Assembly: GCA_005878985.1 (NCBI GenBank)
Contig: VBMA01000077.1
Location: forward strand, 1-38,348
Length of the DNA stretch: 38,348 bases
Direction: 5' to 3'
Origin: Methanobacteriota archaeon
GTDB lineage: Archaea; Thermoplasmatota; Thermoplasmata; RBG-16-68-12
The notes under the pieces are model-generated. The model saw nothing but the letters and a program-made list of their open reading frames with translations, had not been told where the DNA came from and did no database searches. Below, one piece after another: positions 15,521 through 25,018 of this stretch (within the stretch, counting starts at the first letter, position 1; each line of letters opens with the position of its first letter). A program made the position numbers and the translations under genes.

Positions 15521-18500
15521 ATGGGTACACCGATTGCTTCAGAGGAGATCCGCGGCTACTTCGCGGGCCTCCTGAAGCAGGTCGAGGCGACGTACGCGGT
15601 CGCCCGGGCTGCGCGGAGGCGGGGTTTCGATCCGGAACTGGACGTGGAGATCCCGCTGACGGACGACCTCGCCTCCCGCGTCGAACGGCTCCTCGAGCAC
15701 TACGAGGTCGAAGGCGTCGCGCGTCGGATCCGCGAGCTGGCGAAGACCCACGACCGGGAAGAGCTGGCGATCCTCGTCGCGAAGGAAATGGCCCTGCGGC
15801 CGGCAACGAGCAAGGAGAAGGCGGTCGAACGGGCCGTTCGGGTCGGCCTCGCGATCCTGACGGAAGGGATTCTCGTCGCGCCGCTCGAAGGCCTCGCCGG
15901 CGTCAAGATCAAGCGGAACCGGGACGGCACCTCGTACGTCGACCTGTCGTACGCCGGTCCGATCCGCTCGGCGGGCGGGACCGGCCAGGCGTTGAGCGTG
16001 CTGATCGCCGACCTCGTGCGGCGGGAGCTCGGCCTGGGACGGTACGTGCCGACACGGGAGGAGGTCGAGCGTTTCAAGGAGGAAATCCCACTCTACCGCC
16101 AGGCGCAACACCTCCAGTATACGCCCTCCGACGAGGAGATCTCGCTCATCGTGTCCAACTGTCCGGTCGCGATCAACGGAGAAGGCACCGAGGACGCAGA
16201 GATCAGCGGGCATCGCGACCTCCCGCGGATCGAGACGAACCGGATCCGTGGCGGCGCGTGTCTCGTCATCGCGGACGGGATGTGCCTGAAGGCGCCGAAG
16301 ATCCAGAAGCACGTGAAGAAACTCCGGATCGATGGATGGGAGTTCATCGACGAATACCTCGCGCAGAAGGAGTCGCGGCCCGAAGACACGAAAGACGAAT
16401 TGGGCGTCGAGCCGAGCGAGGCGTTCATCCAGAACATCGTCGCGGGCCGGCCGGTCCTCTGCCATCCGAGTCGGCCCGGCGGCTTGCGGCTCCGATACGG
16501 TCGGACGCGGGCCACGGGCCTTGCCGCCCTCGCCCTCCATCCGGCGACGATGCACATCCTCGACGATTTCATCGCGGTCGGAACGCAGATCAAGACGGAA
16601 CGCCCGGGAAAGGCCGGCGCCGTCACGCCGTGCGACCGGATCGAGGGACCGCTCGTCGTCCTCGACTCAGGAGACTTCGTCGAGGTCGCGGACGCGGAAG
16701 CGGCGAAACGTCTCACGCCCCGAGTTCGGGTCATCGCGGATCTGGGGGAGATCCTCGTGCCCTTCGGAGAGTTCCTGGAGAACAACCACGTCTTGATGCC
16801 CGGGGCATTCTCCCTCGAGTGGTACGGTGCGCTCCTGCGCGAGAAGCTCGGCCGACTTCCGGACGGATGGGAGGACGTCGACGGACCCCAGGCGCTCGCC
16901 TGGTCTCGGGACCTCGGCATCCCGCTCCACCCGCGACACAACTTGTTCTTCCACGATCTGACCGTGGAGGAATTGACACGCCTCCGCGAACTCATCGCGG
17001 CCCACGGGCGCATCGACGACGGCCGCCTAATCGTGCCCGGCGACGAGGAACCGCGGGAGTGGCTCGTCCGGCTCGGGGCCACGTACCGGGTACAAGGAGA
17101 CGAGGTCGCCGTCGAGCGCCATACCGCCGCGCTGCTCGCGACGCTCGGAATCGAGGCGGGACCGGTGCTGCGTCTCGCCCCGGCTCCAGCGAGCGACGAT
17201 CCCCTCGCTTTCGTGTCAGCGCTCGCGGGTTTCCCCGTGAAAGCTCGAGGGCCCACTCGAATCGGCGCGCGGATGGCCCGCCCGGAGAAGGCGGCCCCTC
17301 GAAAGATGCAACCGGCACCCCACTCGCTCTTCCCGATCGGCCACGAGGGAGGGGCCCAGCGGCTCCTGCTCGAGGCGGCGTCGAAGGAGACGATCGAGGT
17401 CGAAGTCGGCCTGCGGATCTGCGCCTCGTGCGGCAAGCGGTGGTTCCTCCCCAAGTGTTCGTGCGGCGGCCACACGGTCTCCCGGAACGGGCCGACACGG
17501 CAGCGCATCCCCTTGGCCGACGTCCTGCGGACGGCCCTCGAACGGATGGGCGAGACGAAACCGGCGGAGATCAAGGCCGTCCAGGGGATGATCTCGCGGA
17601 CGAAGACGCCCGAGCCGATCGAGAAAGGCGTCCTCCGTGCGAAGCACGACGTCTACGTGTTCAAGGACGGCACGACCCGGTTCGACATGACGAACCTGCC
17701 GCTCACGCACTTCACGCCGAACGAAGTGGGCATCTCGGTCGAGACCGCCCGACGGCTCGGGTACACGCGGGACCGCAGCGGCCGTCCCCTCGAGCGTGAC
17801 GATCAGACCGTCGAGCTGCGACCGCAAGACATCATCGCCGCGCGCTCGTGCGGAGAATACCTGGTCCGCGTGGCGGGGTTCGTCGACGACCTGCTCGAGC
17901 GGCTCTACGGCCTCGGCCGATTCTACGCCGCGAAGTCGCCCGAGGACTTGCTCGGCCACCTCGTCGTCACGCTTGCCCCGCACACGAGCGGCGGCGTCCT
18001 GGCGCGCATCGTCGGATTCACGGACGCGAACGCATGCTTCGCCCATCCGTACCTCATCGCGGCGCGACGCCGGAACTGCGACGGCGACGAAGATTCCGTG
18101 ATCCTCCTCCTGGACTGCCTCGTCAACTTTTCCCGCGCGTTCCTCCCTGACAAACGCGGCGGGCTGATGGACGCGCCGCTCGTCCTGACGTCCCGCATCG
18201 ATCCGAACGAAATCGACAAGGAGGCCCACAACCTCGATGTCATGCCGGCGTATCCGACCTCGCTGTACGAGGCGGCGGAACGCTTCGCGCATCCGAAGGA
18301 GATCGAGCCGCAGATCGACATGGTGAGCAAACGAATCGGGAGCGTCCTGCAGTACGAAGGGTTCTCGTTTACGCACGAGACGACGGACGTCGCGCAAGGC
18401 CCGCTCGCCTCCGCGTACGGCGAGGGCTCGATGGCGGAGAAGATCGACAAGCAGCTCGAGCTCGCCCTCCGGATCCGGGCGGTCGACCCGAACGACGTCG

Positions 18501-18826
18501 TCGCGCGGATCGTCGTCCATCACTTCCTGCCGGACCTGATCGGAAACCTGAAGGCGTTCTCGAGCCAGCAAGTGCGTTGCACGAAGTGCGGGGAGAAGTA
18601 CCGCCGGATCCCGCTCCGAGGGAAATGCCTCGCCTGCGGGGGGAACCTCACGCTAACGGTCCACGAGAGCTCGGTGAAGAAGTACCTCGAAATCTCGAAG
18701 CGGATCAGCCAGCAGTTCGAGGTCTCGAATTATCTGCGTCAGCGCATCGATCTGATCGAGGACGCGATCACGTCGTTATTCACGAACGACAAGACGCAGG
18801 ACCTGAAGCTCGACGATTTCTTCTAG
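15521..18826 (+). CDS. polC: DNA polymerase II (PolD) large subunit DP2
   Basis: A 1,101-residue catalytic subunit of the archaeal replicative polymerase D. It opens with the DP2 N-terminus (YFAGLLKQVEATYAVARAAR), then VGLAILTEGILVAPLEGLAGV and DLSYAGPIRSAGGTGQA. The catalytic loop is NCDGDEDSVILLLDCL, whose aspartates bind the metal ions. Zinc sites are CASCGKRWFLPKCSCGG in the middle and CTKCGEKY...CLACGG near the end. The C-terminus QDLKLDDFF resembles a PCNA-interacting peptide. Length is that of an intein-free DP2. The ATG at 15521 is the first that matches the family start. The small DP1 subunit is not in the window. The 3' end overlaps a convergent gene by 4 nt. Confidence 0.96.
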   Translation: MGTPIASEEIRGYFAGLLKQVEATYAVARAARRRGFDPELDVEIPLTDDLASRVERLLEHYEVEGVARRIRELAKTHDREELAILVAKEMALRPATSKEKAVERAVRVGLAILTEGILVAPLEGLAGVKIKRNRDGTSYVDLSYAGPIRSAGGTGQALSVLIADLVRRELGLGRYVPTREEVERFKEEIPLYRQAQHLQYTPSDEEISLIVSNCPVAINGEGTEDAEISGHRDLPRIETNRIRGGACLVIADGMCLKAPKIQKHVKKLRIDGWEFIDEYLAQKESRPEDTKDELGVEPSEAFIQNIVAGRPVLCHPSRPGGLRLRYGRTRATGLAALALHPATMHILDDFIAVGTQIKTERPGKAGAVTPCDRIEGPLVVLDSGDFVEVADAEAAKRLTPRVRVIADLGEILVPFGEFLENNHVLMPGAFSLEWYGALLREKLGRLPDGWEDVDGPQALAWSRDLGIPLHPRHNLFFHDLTVEELTRLRELIAAHGRIDDGRLIVPGDEEPREWLVRLGATYRVQGDEVAVERHTAALLATLGIEAGPVLRLAPAPASDDPLAFVSALAGFPVKARGPTRIGARMARPEKAAPRKMQPAPHSLFPIGHEGGAQRLLLEAASKETIEVEVGLRICASCGKRWFLPKCSCGGHTVSRNGPTRQRIPLADVLRTALERMGETKPAEIKAVQGMISRTKTPEPIEKGVLRAKHDVYVFKDGTTRFDMTNLPLTHFTPNEVGISVETARRLGYTRDRSGRPLERDDQTVELRPQDIIAARSCGEYLVRVAGFVDDLLERLYGLGRFYAAKSPEDLLGHLVVTLAPHTSGGVLARIVGFTDANACFAHPYLIAARRRNCDGDEDSVILLLDCLVNFSRAFLPDKRGGLMDAPLVLTSRIDPNEIDKEAHNLDVMPAYPTSLYEAAERFAHPKEIEPQIDMVSKRIGSVLQYEGFSFTHETTDVAQGPLASAYGEGSMAEKIDKQLELALRIRAVDPNDVVARIVVHHFLPDLIGNLKAFSSQQVRCTKCGEKYRRIPLRGKCLACGGNLTLTVHESSVKKYLEISKRISQQFEVSNYLRQRIDLIEDAITSLFTNDKTQDLKLDDFF

Positions 18827-19149
18827 GCGGCCGAGACCCTCGCCTGCTCGGATCGGATTTTCAGGGCGGCGGCCGCGGTGAGGAAAGCGCCGATCCCGAA
18901 CGCGCCGAGCACGAGCAACGGGAAGTTCGCGATCGTTACGTTGGCGAGGTCCGTCGGCACGAGGCCCGACCTCAACCCGATCTGGTCCGGACCGAATACG
19001 AACGCGCCCAGGAGGGCCAAGCCCAGGACCATGAATATGATACCCGCCTTCGCGGCGGCGGGAGTCCGGAGCGTGTACTTGCACGTCGGGCACACCCACA
19101 CCGCGTCTTCCGGCAGTTCGGCGTAACACTCCGGGCAGCGGCGCGCCAT
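18823..19149 (-). CDS. Zn-ribbon protein with two membrane helices
   Basis: A 108-residue protein. The N-terminus MARRCPECYAELPEDAVWVC has CPEC and CPTC, one zinc ribbon of the zinc-ribbon_2 type. Two hydrophobic helices follow (about 34-53 and 75-97), then a basic tail. This layout is frequent among small archaeal membrane proteins of unknown function, and the ribbon would face the cytoplasm. The gene is convergent with PolD DP2 and overlaps its stop by 4 nt. Its promoter region is shared with the divergent GT-C-like gene. Confidence 0.72.
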   Translation of the reverse strand: MARRCPECYAELPEDAVWVCPTCKYTLRTPAAAKAGIIFMVLGLALLGAFVFGPDQIGLRSGLVPTDLANVTIANFPLLVLGAFGIGAFLTAAAALKIRSEQARVSAA

Positions 19150-19224
19150 TGCGCGGGACAGAAAGGCCGCGGAGAAATAGTTTGTGTCAATGTTCCAGGG
19201 CGCGCGACGAACCGCGGATAACCC

Positions 19225-19231
19225 TTTAGTA
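19225..19231 (+). promoter_or_regulatory. TATA box of the GT-C-like membrane protein gene
   Basis: TTTAGTA, 23-29 nt before the ATG at 19254, consistent with a leaderless mRNA. Confidence 0.5.
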
Positions 19232-19253
19232 GCGGGGGCCGGTTCGCGAGCGA

Positions 19254-20960
19254 ATGAGGAAGTCGACCGCCATCGCCCTGGCCGCGGTCACGCTCATCGC
19301 GATCACGGTGCGGCTCTCGCCTCTCTGGTCCTTCCTCTATTGGGGCTCCGACACCGGCGAGTACTTCTCCATCCTACGAGCGCTCGTCCGCGGAGGACGC
19401 GTCTCGACCCCGTACTACGGATGGGGCGTGACGTATCCGTACTTCCCGGGAATGTTCTTCGCTCAGTCGGGAGTCGTCGAGCTCGGTGGCCTCGACGTAC
19501 CGACGACGATCAATTTGCTCGTCCCTGTGCTCGGCGCGCTCGCGGTCCTCCCGATGTTCCTCGTCGCCCGTCGGATGACCGACGACGATCGTTTCTCCCT
19601 ATTCGCCGCCGCGTTCCTCGCTGGCGCGATCCCGGTCGCGTACACGACGGCGCACACGGCGCCGGCAACCGTCGGGGAGCTCCTCGCCCTCGCGGGCCTC
19701 CTGTGCTTCGTGCGCCTTCGGACGGACGGTCGGGCGATGATGCCGCTCCTCCTCGTCACCGCGACGCTCATTGCGACGCACCACCTCTCCCTGTACTTCT
19801 TCCTCATCATGGTCCTTGGGACGGTCGTCGTCGAAGGGCTCGCGCGTCCGTGGCGGTGGACGCTGGGAGTCAAGCGGGAAGTGGCGTTCGCGGGCGCCCT
19901 CCTGGCCGGCACCTTCGTGTACTGGCTCGGGTACGCCACGACGTTCCGGGATTCGATCCTGCCGGATGTGAACATCCAACCGTGGTGGGCGTTCCTCGCC
20001 TTGTTCCCCGCGGGCCTCGTCCTCCTGGCGGCGATCATCTTCGCACGATCCCGTCTCCGCTGGCGATACCGGCCACGGTATCCCAGTCTGCGTCGGCCCG
20101 CGACGGCTTACGTCTCGGCCGCGGGCGCGATCCTCGTCATCGGCGTCGTCTCGGTCGTCATCGGAGTGCCGGGGACCACGTTTCAGGTGCCGGGGACCGG
20201 TCTCCTCTACTTCGTGCCGTTGGTCCTCCTCCTCTCGTTCGCCGCATCGGGCCGTCGATTCGTCGATTTCCTCCCGGATGGTCTCCAGGTGAACGGGTGG
20301 TTCGTTGCCCTCCTTGGCTCCGCGGTCGCCGGGATCGTCGTGGCCCCGCGCGTCCTGATTCCGTACCGACACACGGAGTACCTGATGATTCCCCTCGCGA
20401 TCTTCGCGGGAATCGGCTTCTTCCGCCTGCTCGACCTCGCGGGCCTTCGTGGTGGAAAACGCACGCTCGTCCTCGGGGTCTGCGGCCTCCTCCTCGCCGC
20501 CAACGCGGTCGCCGGCATCCCGCCTCCCTCGACCCTCGCGGGTTGGAGAGAAGGGACGATCCCCGCCGCATTGGGCCCGGCATACTGGGCGCGGGAGTAC
20601 GCGAGCGGTCTCGTTGTGTCGGACCATCAAGGGTCGACCACGGTTTTCGGATTCGGCGGAATCAACGCGACGTGGGACCGGACGCGTGCGCCGTTCCTGA
20701 CGGCATCTCTCGTCATTCCCTACGATCCGTACGTCGGCCTGAGGAATATCTCCTCCCCGTCCGGCGTGAAGAATGGAACTTACATCTGGATCGACCGCGA
20801 CATGGAATCCGGCCTGCGCCTGACGCCGTGGGAGAGCGCCGAGCCCATGAATTCCGCCGTCATCGCGAGATTCGACGACTCGCCGTTCATCAAGGTCTTC
20901 GACAATGGCTATGCGCGGCTCTACTGGATCGCCTGGGGCTGCACCCCCGCGACGTGCTGA
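19254..20960 (+). CDS. polytopic membrane protein, GT-C-type glycosyltransferase-like
   Basis: A 568-residue protein with about 11-13 hydrophobic helices and a C-terminal domain of about 120 residues outside the membrane. After the first helix the loop LYWGSDTGEYFSILRALVRG has the acidic pair typical of GT-C enzymes (PMT/ArnT/AglB-like), which use polyprenyl-phosphate sugars on the outer face. TYPYFPGMFF and AHTAPATVGELLALAG are further matches in style. Substrate and exact family are not identifiable by eye. It leads the surface-glycan island and is followed by two GT4 enzymes and gmd, so a role in glycan assembly is inferred from context. Confidence 0.75.
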   Translation: MRKSTAIALAAVTLIAITVRLSPLWSFLYWGSDTGEYFSILRALVRGGRVSTPYYGWGVTYPYFPGMFFAQSGVVELGGLDVPTTINLLVPVLGALAVLPMFLVARRMTDDDRFSLFAAAFLAGAIPVAYTTAHTAPATVGELLALAGLLCFVRLRTDGRAMMPLLLVTATLIATHHLSLYFFLIMVLGTVVVEGLARPWRWTLGVKREVAFAGALLAGTFVYWLGYATTFRDSILPDVNIQPWWAFLALFPAGLVLLAAIIFARSRLRWRYRPRYPSLRRPATAYVSAAGAILVIGVVSVVIGVPGTTFQVPGTGLLYFVPLVLLLSFAASGRRFVDFLPDGLQVNGWFVALLGSAVAGIVVAPRVLIPYRHTEYLMIPLAIFAGIGFFRLLDLAGLRGGKRTLVLGVCGLLLAANAVAGIPPPSTLAGWREGTIPAALGPAYWAREYASGLVVSDHQGSTTVFGFGGINATWDRTRAPFLTASLVIPYDPYVGLRNISSPSGVKNGTYIWIDRDMESGLRLTPWESAEPMNSAVIARFDDSPFIKVFDNGYARLYWIAWGCTPATC

Positions 20961-20969
20961 GCCGCACGC

Positions 20970-20976
20970 TTTTATG
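20970..20976 (+). promoter_or_regulatory. TATA box of the first GT4 gene
   Basis: TTTTATG, 26-32 nt before the ATG at 21002, spaced for a leaderless transcript although the preceding gene ends only 41 nt upstream. Confidence 0.5.
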
Positions 20977-21001
20977 GCCGGCGACCGCATCCCGCCGGTC
21001 C

Positions 21002-22099
21002 ATGCGGGTCGCGGTCCTCCACGACCACCTTCGCTTCATCGGCGGAGGGGAGCGCGTCGCCCTCACCCTTGCGGCCGCGTTCGATGCCGACCTGTATGTC
21101 ACGGACCTAGATCCGACGTTGCCCGAGCGCGCGGGCATGCGGACCGTCCGCGCCAGGGAGATTGCGCGGGTCCCGCGGTCCCCTCCGATGCGCCAAGACC
21201 GGCAGGCGCGGGCATTTCGAGAGGTGGCGATCCCCGATCACGACGTCTACATCCTTTCCGGAAACTGGGCCGTGTTCGCCGCCCCGAGGTTCCGCCCGAA
21301 CGTCTGGTATTGCCACACCCCCGTTCGCGTGTTCTACGATCTCCACGATTCGATCCTCGCTTCGCTCCCGGGGGTCCGGCGCTGGGCCGCGCGACGCTGG
21401 ATCGATCGGAGGCGGCCGGAATATGAGACTGCGGTGGCTGCCGTCCAGGTCGTCGTCGCGAACAGTCGGAACGTCGCAGATCGAATCGAGCGCTTCCTTC
21501 GCCGAAAGGCCGAGGTCGTCTACCCGCCCGTCGACACGTCGCGATACCGGTTCGGGCACGTCGGTGATTCGTGGCTCGCGGTGAGCCGGCTCTCCCACGA
21601 GAAACGCCTTCAGCTCCTCGTGGAGACCTTCCGTCGGTTGCCTCGAGAGCGTTTGGTCGTCGTCGGGGGACCTCAGCTGGGCCTCGATGCAAATCGGCTG
21701 ATCCGTTCCCTCGACCCGCCGGCGAACGTCGAATTCGTCGGAGAAATCGAGGAGGCCAAGTTGCTGGATCGGTACGCCACGTGCCGCGGCCTCGTCGCGA
21801 CCTCGGAGGACGAGGACTTCGGACTCACGCCGGTCGAGGCGATGGCGGCGGGCAAGGCCGTGGTGGCGGTGGACGAAGGAGGGTACCGCGAAACAATCGT
21901 GCCGGGGGAGACCGGATGGCTCGTGCCTCCGACGGCGGCGGCCCTCGCTTCGGCGATCTCCTCGACGACCGTCGCGGACCTCGAACGCATGCGCGCATCG
22001 TGCGAGCGGCGGGCGGCGGCATTCGATACGCGCATTTTCGTTGACGGCATGCGAACGATCGTGCGCTCGGCGGTCGAGGGAGCCGATGGAACGAAATAG
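21002..22099 (+). CDS. GT4-family glycosyltransferase (first paralogue)
   Basis: A 365-residue GT-B enzyme. The N-terminal domain begins MRVAVLHDHLRFIGGGERVA, the donor-independent GGGER loop. The C-terminal Rossmann domain begins near WLAVSRLSHEKRLQLLVE. The nucleotide-sugar site ends in the GT4 E-x7-E motif (EDFGLTPVEAMAAGKAVVA). It acts at the cytoplasmic membrane face, moving a sugar from a nucleotide donor. GDP-mannose or a derivative made by the nearby gmd product is a reasonable donor but unproven. It is clearly paralogous to the gene at 22889. The start is fixed by a TATA box at 20970. Confidence 0.88.
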   Translation: MRVAVLHDHLRFIGGGERVALTLAAAFDADLYVTDLDPTLPERAGMRTVRAREIARVPRSPPMRQDRQARAFREVAIPDHDVYILSGNWAVFAAPRFRPNVWYCHTPVRVFYDLHDSILASLPGVRRWAARRWIDRRRPEYETAVAAVQVVVANSRNVADRIERFLRRKAEVVYPPVDTSRYRFGHVGDSWLAVSRLSHEKRLQLLVETFRRLPRERLVVVGGPQLGLDANRLIRSLDPPANVEFVGEIEEAKLLDRYATCRGLVATSEDEDFGLTPVEAMAAGKAVVAVDEGGYRETIVPGETGWLVPPTAAALASAISSTTVADLERMRASCERRAAAFDTRIFVDGMRTIVRSAVEGADGTK

Positions 22100-22147
22100 C
22101 GTCTCAGCGCATCGCCGCCGGATGCGGCGAACGACCGGGGACCCCGG

Positions 22148-22885
22148 ATGACCCGGCTTCCGGACATCACAGAGTTCGCGTGGCCGGCTCGCTTCCGCTA
22201 TTCCTACCGATGGCGGCTCGTGGGTTGGTTGCTTGAAGGCCACGCCTACGTCCGCGAGATGATGACCCGGGTGTGGCCCCGCGGAATCGGACGGACCCTC
22301 GTCCTCACGGAGCGGATTTCGGAGATCCCGTTCGTGATCCGCGGGTTGCAGGTGCCCCCCGGGAGCCGAATCCTCGACGTCGGGTCGCGGTGGTCGGCCC
22401 TGCCACTGTTCCTCGCCGCGATGGGATATCGCGTGGCCGCCGTGGACCTGGCTCCGTTCCCGATTCAAGGGGGCGGCGCGGACTTCGTGCTCGCGGACTT
22501 GAGGCGACCGCCGTTCCGGAACGAATCGTTCGATGCCGCGACCGTCATTTCGACGCTCGAGCACGTCGGCCTGGGCTGGTACGACCCGCGACGCGCCGCG
22601 GAGGACGACATTCAGCTGATGGCGGGTCTCCGGTCGCTGCTCCGTCCGAACGGCACGCTCTTCCTGACCGTCCCTTACGGCGTCCCCGAGGAAGACCGGC
22701 ACCAGCGGGCCTACAACCGCGAGCGGTTGCAGCGGGCCACCGCGGGATGGGTCCGGGATGTAGAGCGATACGCCGTCCGCCAAGGCAAGGCGTGGCGAGA
22801 GGCGACCGAAGCCGAGGCCGCCGTGACTCATTCCATCCCGGAGACCCGAGCGGTGGCGATGCTCGTCCTGCGCAGGGCCCGGTGA
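22148..22885 (+). CDS. SAM-dependent class I methyltransferase
   Basis: A 245-residue protein with SAM motif I ILDVGSRWSALPLFLAAMG (about 74-92), the acidic end of strand 2 at VAAVDLAPF, motif DFVLADLRRPPF, then FDAATVISTLEHVG and LRPNGTLFLTVPYG. It may methylate a sugar in the glycan made by the adjacent transferases; O-methylated sugars are common in archaeal surface glycans. This role is inferred only from position between two GT4 genes. The downstream GT4 GTG lies 3 nt past the stop, so the two are co-translated. Confidence 0.85.
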   Translation: MTRLPDITEFAWPARFRYSYRWRLVGWLLEGHAYVREMMTRVWPRGIGRTLVLTERISEIPFVIRGLQVPPGSRILDVGSRWSALPLFLAAMGYRVAAVDLAPFPIQGGGADFVLADLRRPPFRNESFDAATVISTLEHVGLGWYDPRRAAEDDIQLMAGLRSLLRPNGTLFLTVPYGVPEEDRHQRAYNRERLQRATAGWVRDVERYAVRQGKAWREATEAEAAVTHSIPETRAVAMLVLRRAR

Positions 22886-22888
22886 CCC

Positions 22889-23965
22889 GTGCGGATCGCC
22901 GTCTTCTACGACTACCTCCAGACGATCGGCGGCGGGGAGCGCGTCGCCCTCACCCTCGCGAAGCATCTCGGCGCGGATATCATCACGACTGAGTCCGATG
23001 CGGGCCTACCGGGCCGGGCGGGATTCCCCGGAGTCCGCGTGATCTCCCTCGGCGACATCCTCTTGCAGCCCCCGCTCAAGCAGCTGCACGCCTCCTGGAA
23101 ATTCACGCGCGCACGGTTCGACGGATACGACTTTCATTTTCTGATCGGCAACTGGGCCCATTACGCGGGCGGCCGACACCATCCGAACGTCTACTATTGC
23201 CTCACCCCGACGCGGAGCTTCTACGATCAACGACGAGCGATGTTGGCGCGACTGCGTCCGCCGAATCGATGGATCGCACGCGTGTGGTCCGCTTCTCACG
23301 CCTGGTTCGAACGGCGCTCCGTCCGCCGGTGCGACCAGATCATCGCCATCAGCGAGAACGTTCGTGGGCGGGTCCGACAATACTACGGGAGGGATGCGAG
23401 CGTCATCTATCCGCCGGTCGCCACGAGCCGATTTCGGTTCCGGGAGATCGGGGACTTCTGGCTCTCCGTGAGCCGGATGTATCCGGAGAAGCGGATCGAA
23501 CTCCAGCTCGAGATCTTCCGCCGGTTGCCTCGCGAGCGGCTCGTCTTGGTGGGCGGCTATTCCGCGGGCGACCTGGCGGAACGGTACTTGGCGAACCTGA
23601 AGCCGCCTCCAAACGTGACCCTGCTCGGCGAGATCCCGGAGGACCGCCTGCTCGATTTGTATGCGCGGTGCCGGGGCTTCCTGACGACGGCGGTCGACGA
23701 GGATTTCGGCATCACACCGGTCGAAGCGATGGCGGCCGGGAAGTGTGTCCTGGCCACGGACGAAGGCGGATACCGAGAGACCGTGATTCCCGCCAAGACC
23801 GGGTTCTTGCTCCCGCCCGATTCGGAGGCGTTTGTTCGGACTCTGCGACAGCTCGACGAATCTGCGTTGCGGTCGATGAAGGACGATTGCATCGCGCGGG
23901 CCCGCACCTTCGATGAGGCCGTCTTTGTCGAGAAGATGAAAGGCCTTGCGACGGGCGCCGCGTAG
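22889..23965 (+). CDS. GT4-family glycosyltransferase (second paralogue)
   Basis: A 358-residue GT-B enzyme from GTG at 22889 (MRIAVFYDYLQTIGGGERVA). The N-terminal GGGERVALTLA segment is identical to that of the first paralogue. The acceptor-side motif is HPNVYYCLTPTRSFYDQRRA, the second domain begins WLSVSRMYPEKRIELQLE, and the E-x7-E element is EDFGITPVEAMAAGKCVLA. The two enzymes likely add successive sugars of the same type, or act on different acceptors. The gene is coupled to the methyltransferase upstream. Confidence 0.88.
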   Translation: MRIAVFYDYLQTIGGGERVALTLAKHLGADIITTESDAGLPGRAGFPGVRVISLGDILLQPPLKQLHASWKFTRARFDGYDFHFLIGNWAHYAGGRHHPNVYYCLTPTRSFYDQRRAMLARLRPPNRWIARVWSASHAWFERRSVRRCDQIIAISENVRGRVRQYYGRDASVIYPPVATSRFRFREIGDFWLSVSRMYPEKRIELQLEIFRRLPRERLVLVGGYSAGDLAERYLANLKPPPNVTLLGEIPEDRLLDLYARCRGFLTTAVDEDFGITPVEAMAAGKCVLATDEGGYRETVIPAKTGFLLPPDSEAFVRTLRQLDESALRSMKDDCIARARTFDEAVFVEKMKGLATGAA

Positions 23966-24002
23966 CGATCGAGCCGATCCGTCCACGCGGTCCTGCCGAT
24001 AC

Positions 24003-24009
24003 GATAAAG
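24003..24009 (+). promoter_or_regulatory. TATA-like box of gmd
   Basis: GATAAAG, 25-31 nt before the ATG at 24034. It suggests gmd has its own leaderless transcript besides any read-through. Confidence 0.45.
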
Positions 24010-24033
24010 AGTGGGTGAGGGGTTCCGCGCGCA

Positions 24034-25014
24034 ATGGCGAAGTCCGCGCTCGTCACGGGAGCCACGGGTCAAGACGGTTCCTTCCTCATGGAGCTGCTCC
24101 TGAAGAAAGGCTACGACGTGCACGGGCTCGTCCGCCGCTTGAGCATTCCGAACATCGGCAACATCCAACACCTCGTGGACCGGGTGGCCCTCTTGGACGG
24201 CGACCTGATCGATCAATCCTCGCTGAACGCGGCCATGAAAGAGTCGGAGCCCGAGGAGGTGTACAATCTCGCGGCCCAGTCGTTCGTGGGAACGTCGTTC
24301 GTCCAACCCGTGCTCACGGGAGAGATCACGGGCCTCGGGGCCGTGCGGGTCCTCGAGGCGGTCCGCGCGTACGCACCGGATGCGAGGGTGTACCAGGCCT
24401 CGTCCAGCGAAATGTTCGGCAAGGTGGACCGAGAGCCGCAGGACGAGAGCACGCCGTTCCATCCCCGAAGCCCGTACGGAGTCGCGAAAGTCTACGCGTA
24501 TTGGGCTTGCGTGAACTACCGCGAAGCCCACGGCTTGTTCGTGTCGAACGGCATCTTGTTCAACCACGAATCCGAACGACGCGGCCTCGAGTTCCTGACC
24601 CGCAAGGTGAGCACCGGCGTGGCGAAGATCCATCACGGCCTCGCGAAGACGGTCGCCCTGGGAAACCTCGATGCGAAGCGGGATTGGGGGTACGCCCCGG
24701 AATTTGTCGACATGATGTGGCGGGTCCTTCAGCACAAGGAGCCGGACGACTTCGTCGGGGCAACCGGCGAGGCCCATTCGGTGCGCGAGTTCGTGGAGGA
24801 AGCGTTCCGCGTCGCCGGCATCTCGGATTGGGAGGCGCACGTGACGATCGACGAGAAGAACTTCCGACCCTCGGAGATCTACAACCTGCGCGGGGACGCG
24901 GGGAAGGCCAAACGAATCCTCGGATGGCAGGCGAAGACCAAGTTCAAGCAGCTCGCGAAGATCATGGTCGAGGCGGACATCGAAAGCCTGGAAGGATCTC
25001 GCAAGCCGAAGTGA
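24034..25014 (+). CDS. gmd: GDP-mannose 4,6-dehydratase
   Basis: A 326-residue short-chain dehydrogenase of the GMD group. NADP site is GATGQDG (9-15), then the GMD-specific VRRLSIPNIGNIQHL, catalytic ASSSEMFG (122-129) and YxxxK (Y148, K152), FNHESERRG (176-184) and LGNLDAKRDWGYAPEFV. It converts GDP-mannose to GDP-4-keto-6-deoxymannose, the precursor of GDP-fucose, -rhamnose or -perosamine. No second-step reductase or aminotransferase gene is in the window, so the final sugar is unknown. Glu replaces the usual Pro in NHES-P-RRG. The gene closes the glycan island. Confidence 0.92.
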   Translation: MAKSALVTGATGQDGSFLMELLLKKGYDVHGLVRRLSIPNIGNIQHLVDRVALLDGDLIDQSSLNAAMKESEPEEVYNLAAQSFVGTSFVQPVLTGEITGLGAVRVLEAVRAYAPDARVYQASSSEMFGKVDREPQDESTPFHPRSPYGVAKVYAYWACVNYREAHGLFVSNGILFNHESERRGLEFLTRKVSTGVAKIHHGLAKTVALGNLDAKRDWGYAPEFVDMMWRVLQHKEPDDFVGATGEAHSVREFVEEAFRVAGISDWEAHVTIDEKNFRPSEIYNLRGDAGKAKRILGWQAKTKFKQLAKIMVEADIESLEGSRKPK

Positions 25015-25018
25015 TCCG

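Noticed and set aside
15521-18826. An intein in PolD DP2
   Set aside because: The gene has the length of intein-free DP2, and no Hint start (Cys/Ser with a following block) or HN-C/S/T end interrupts the catalytic motifs.
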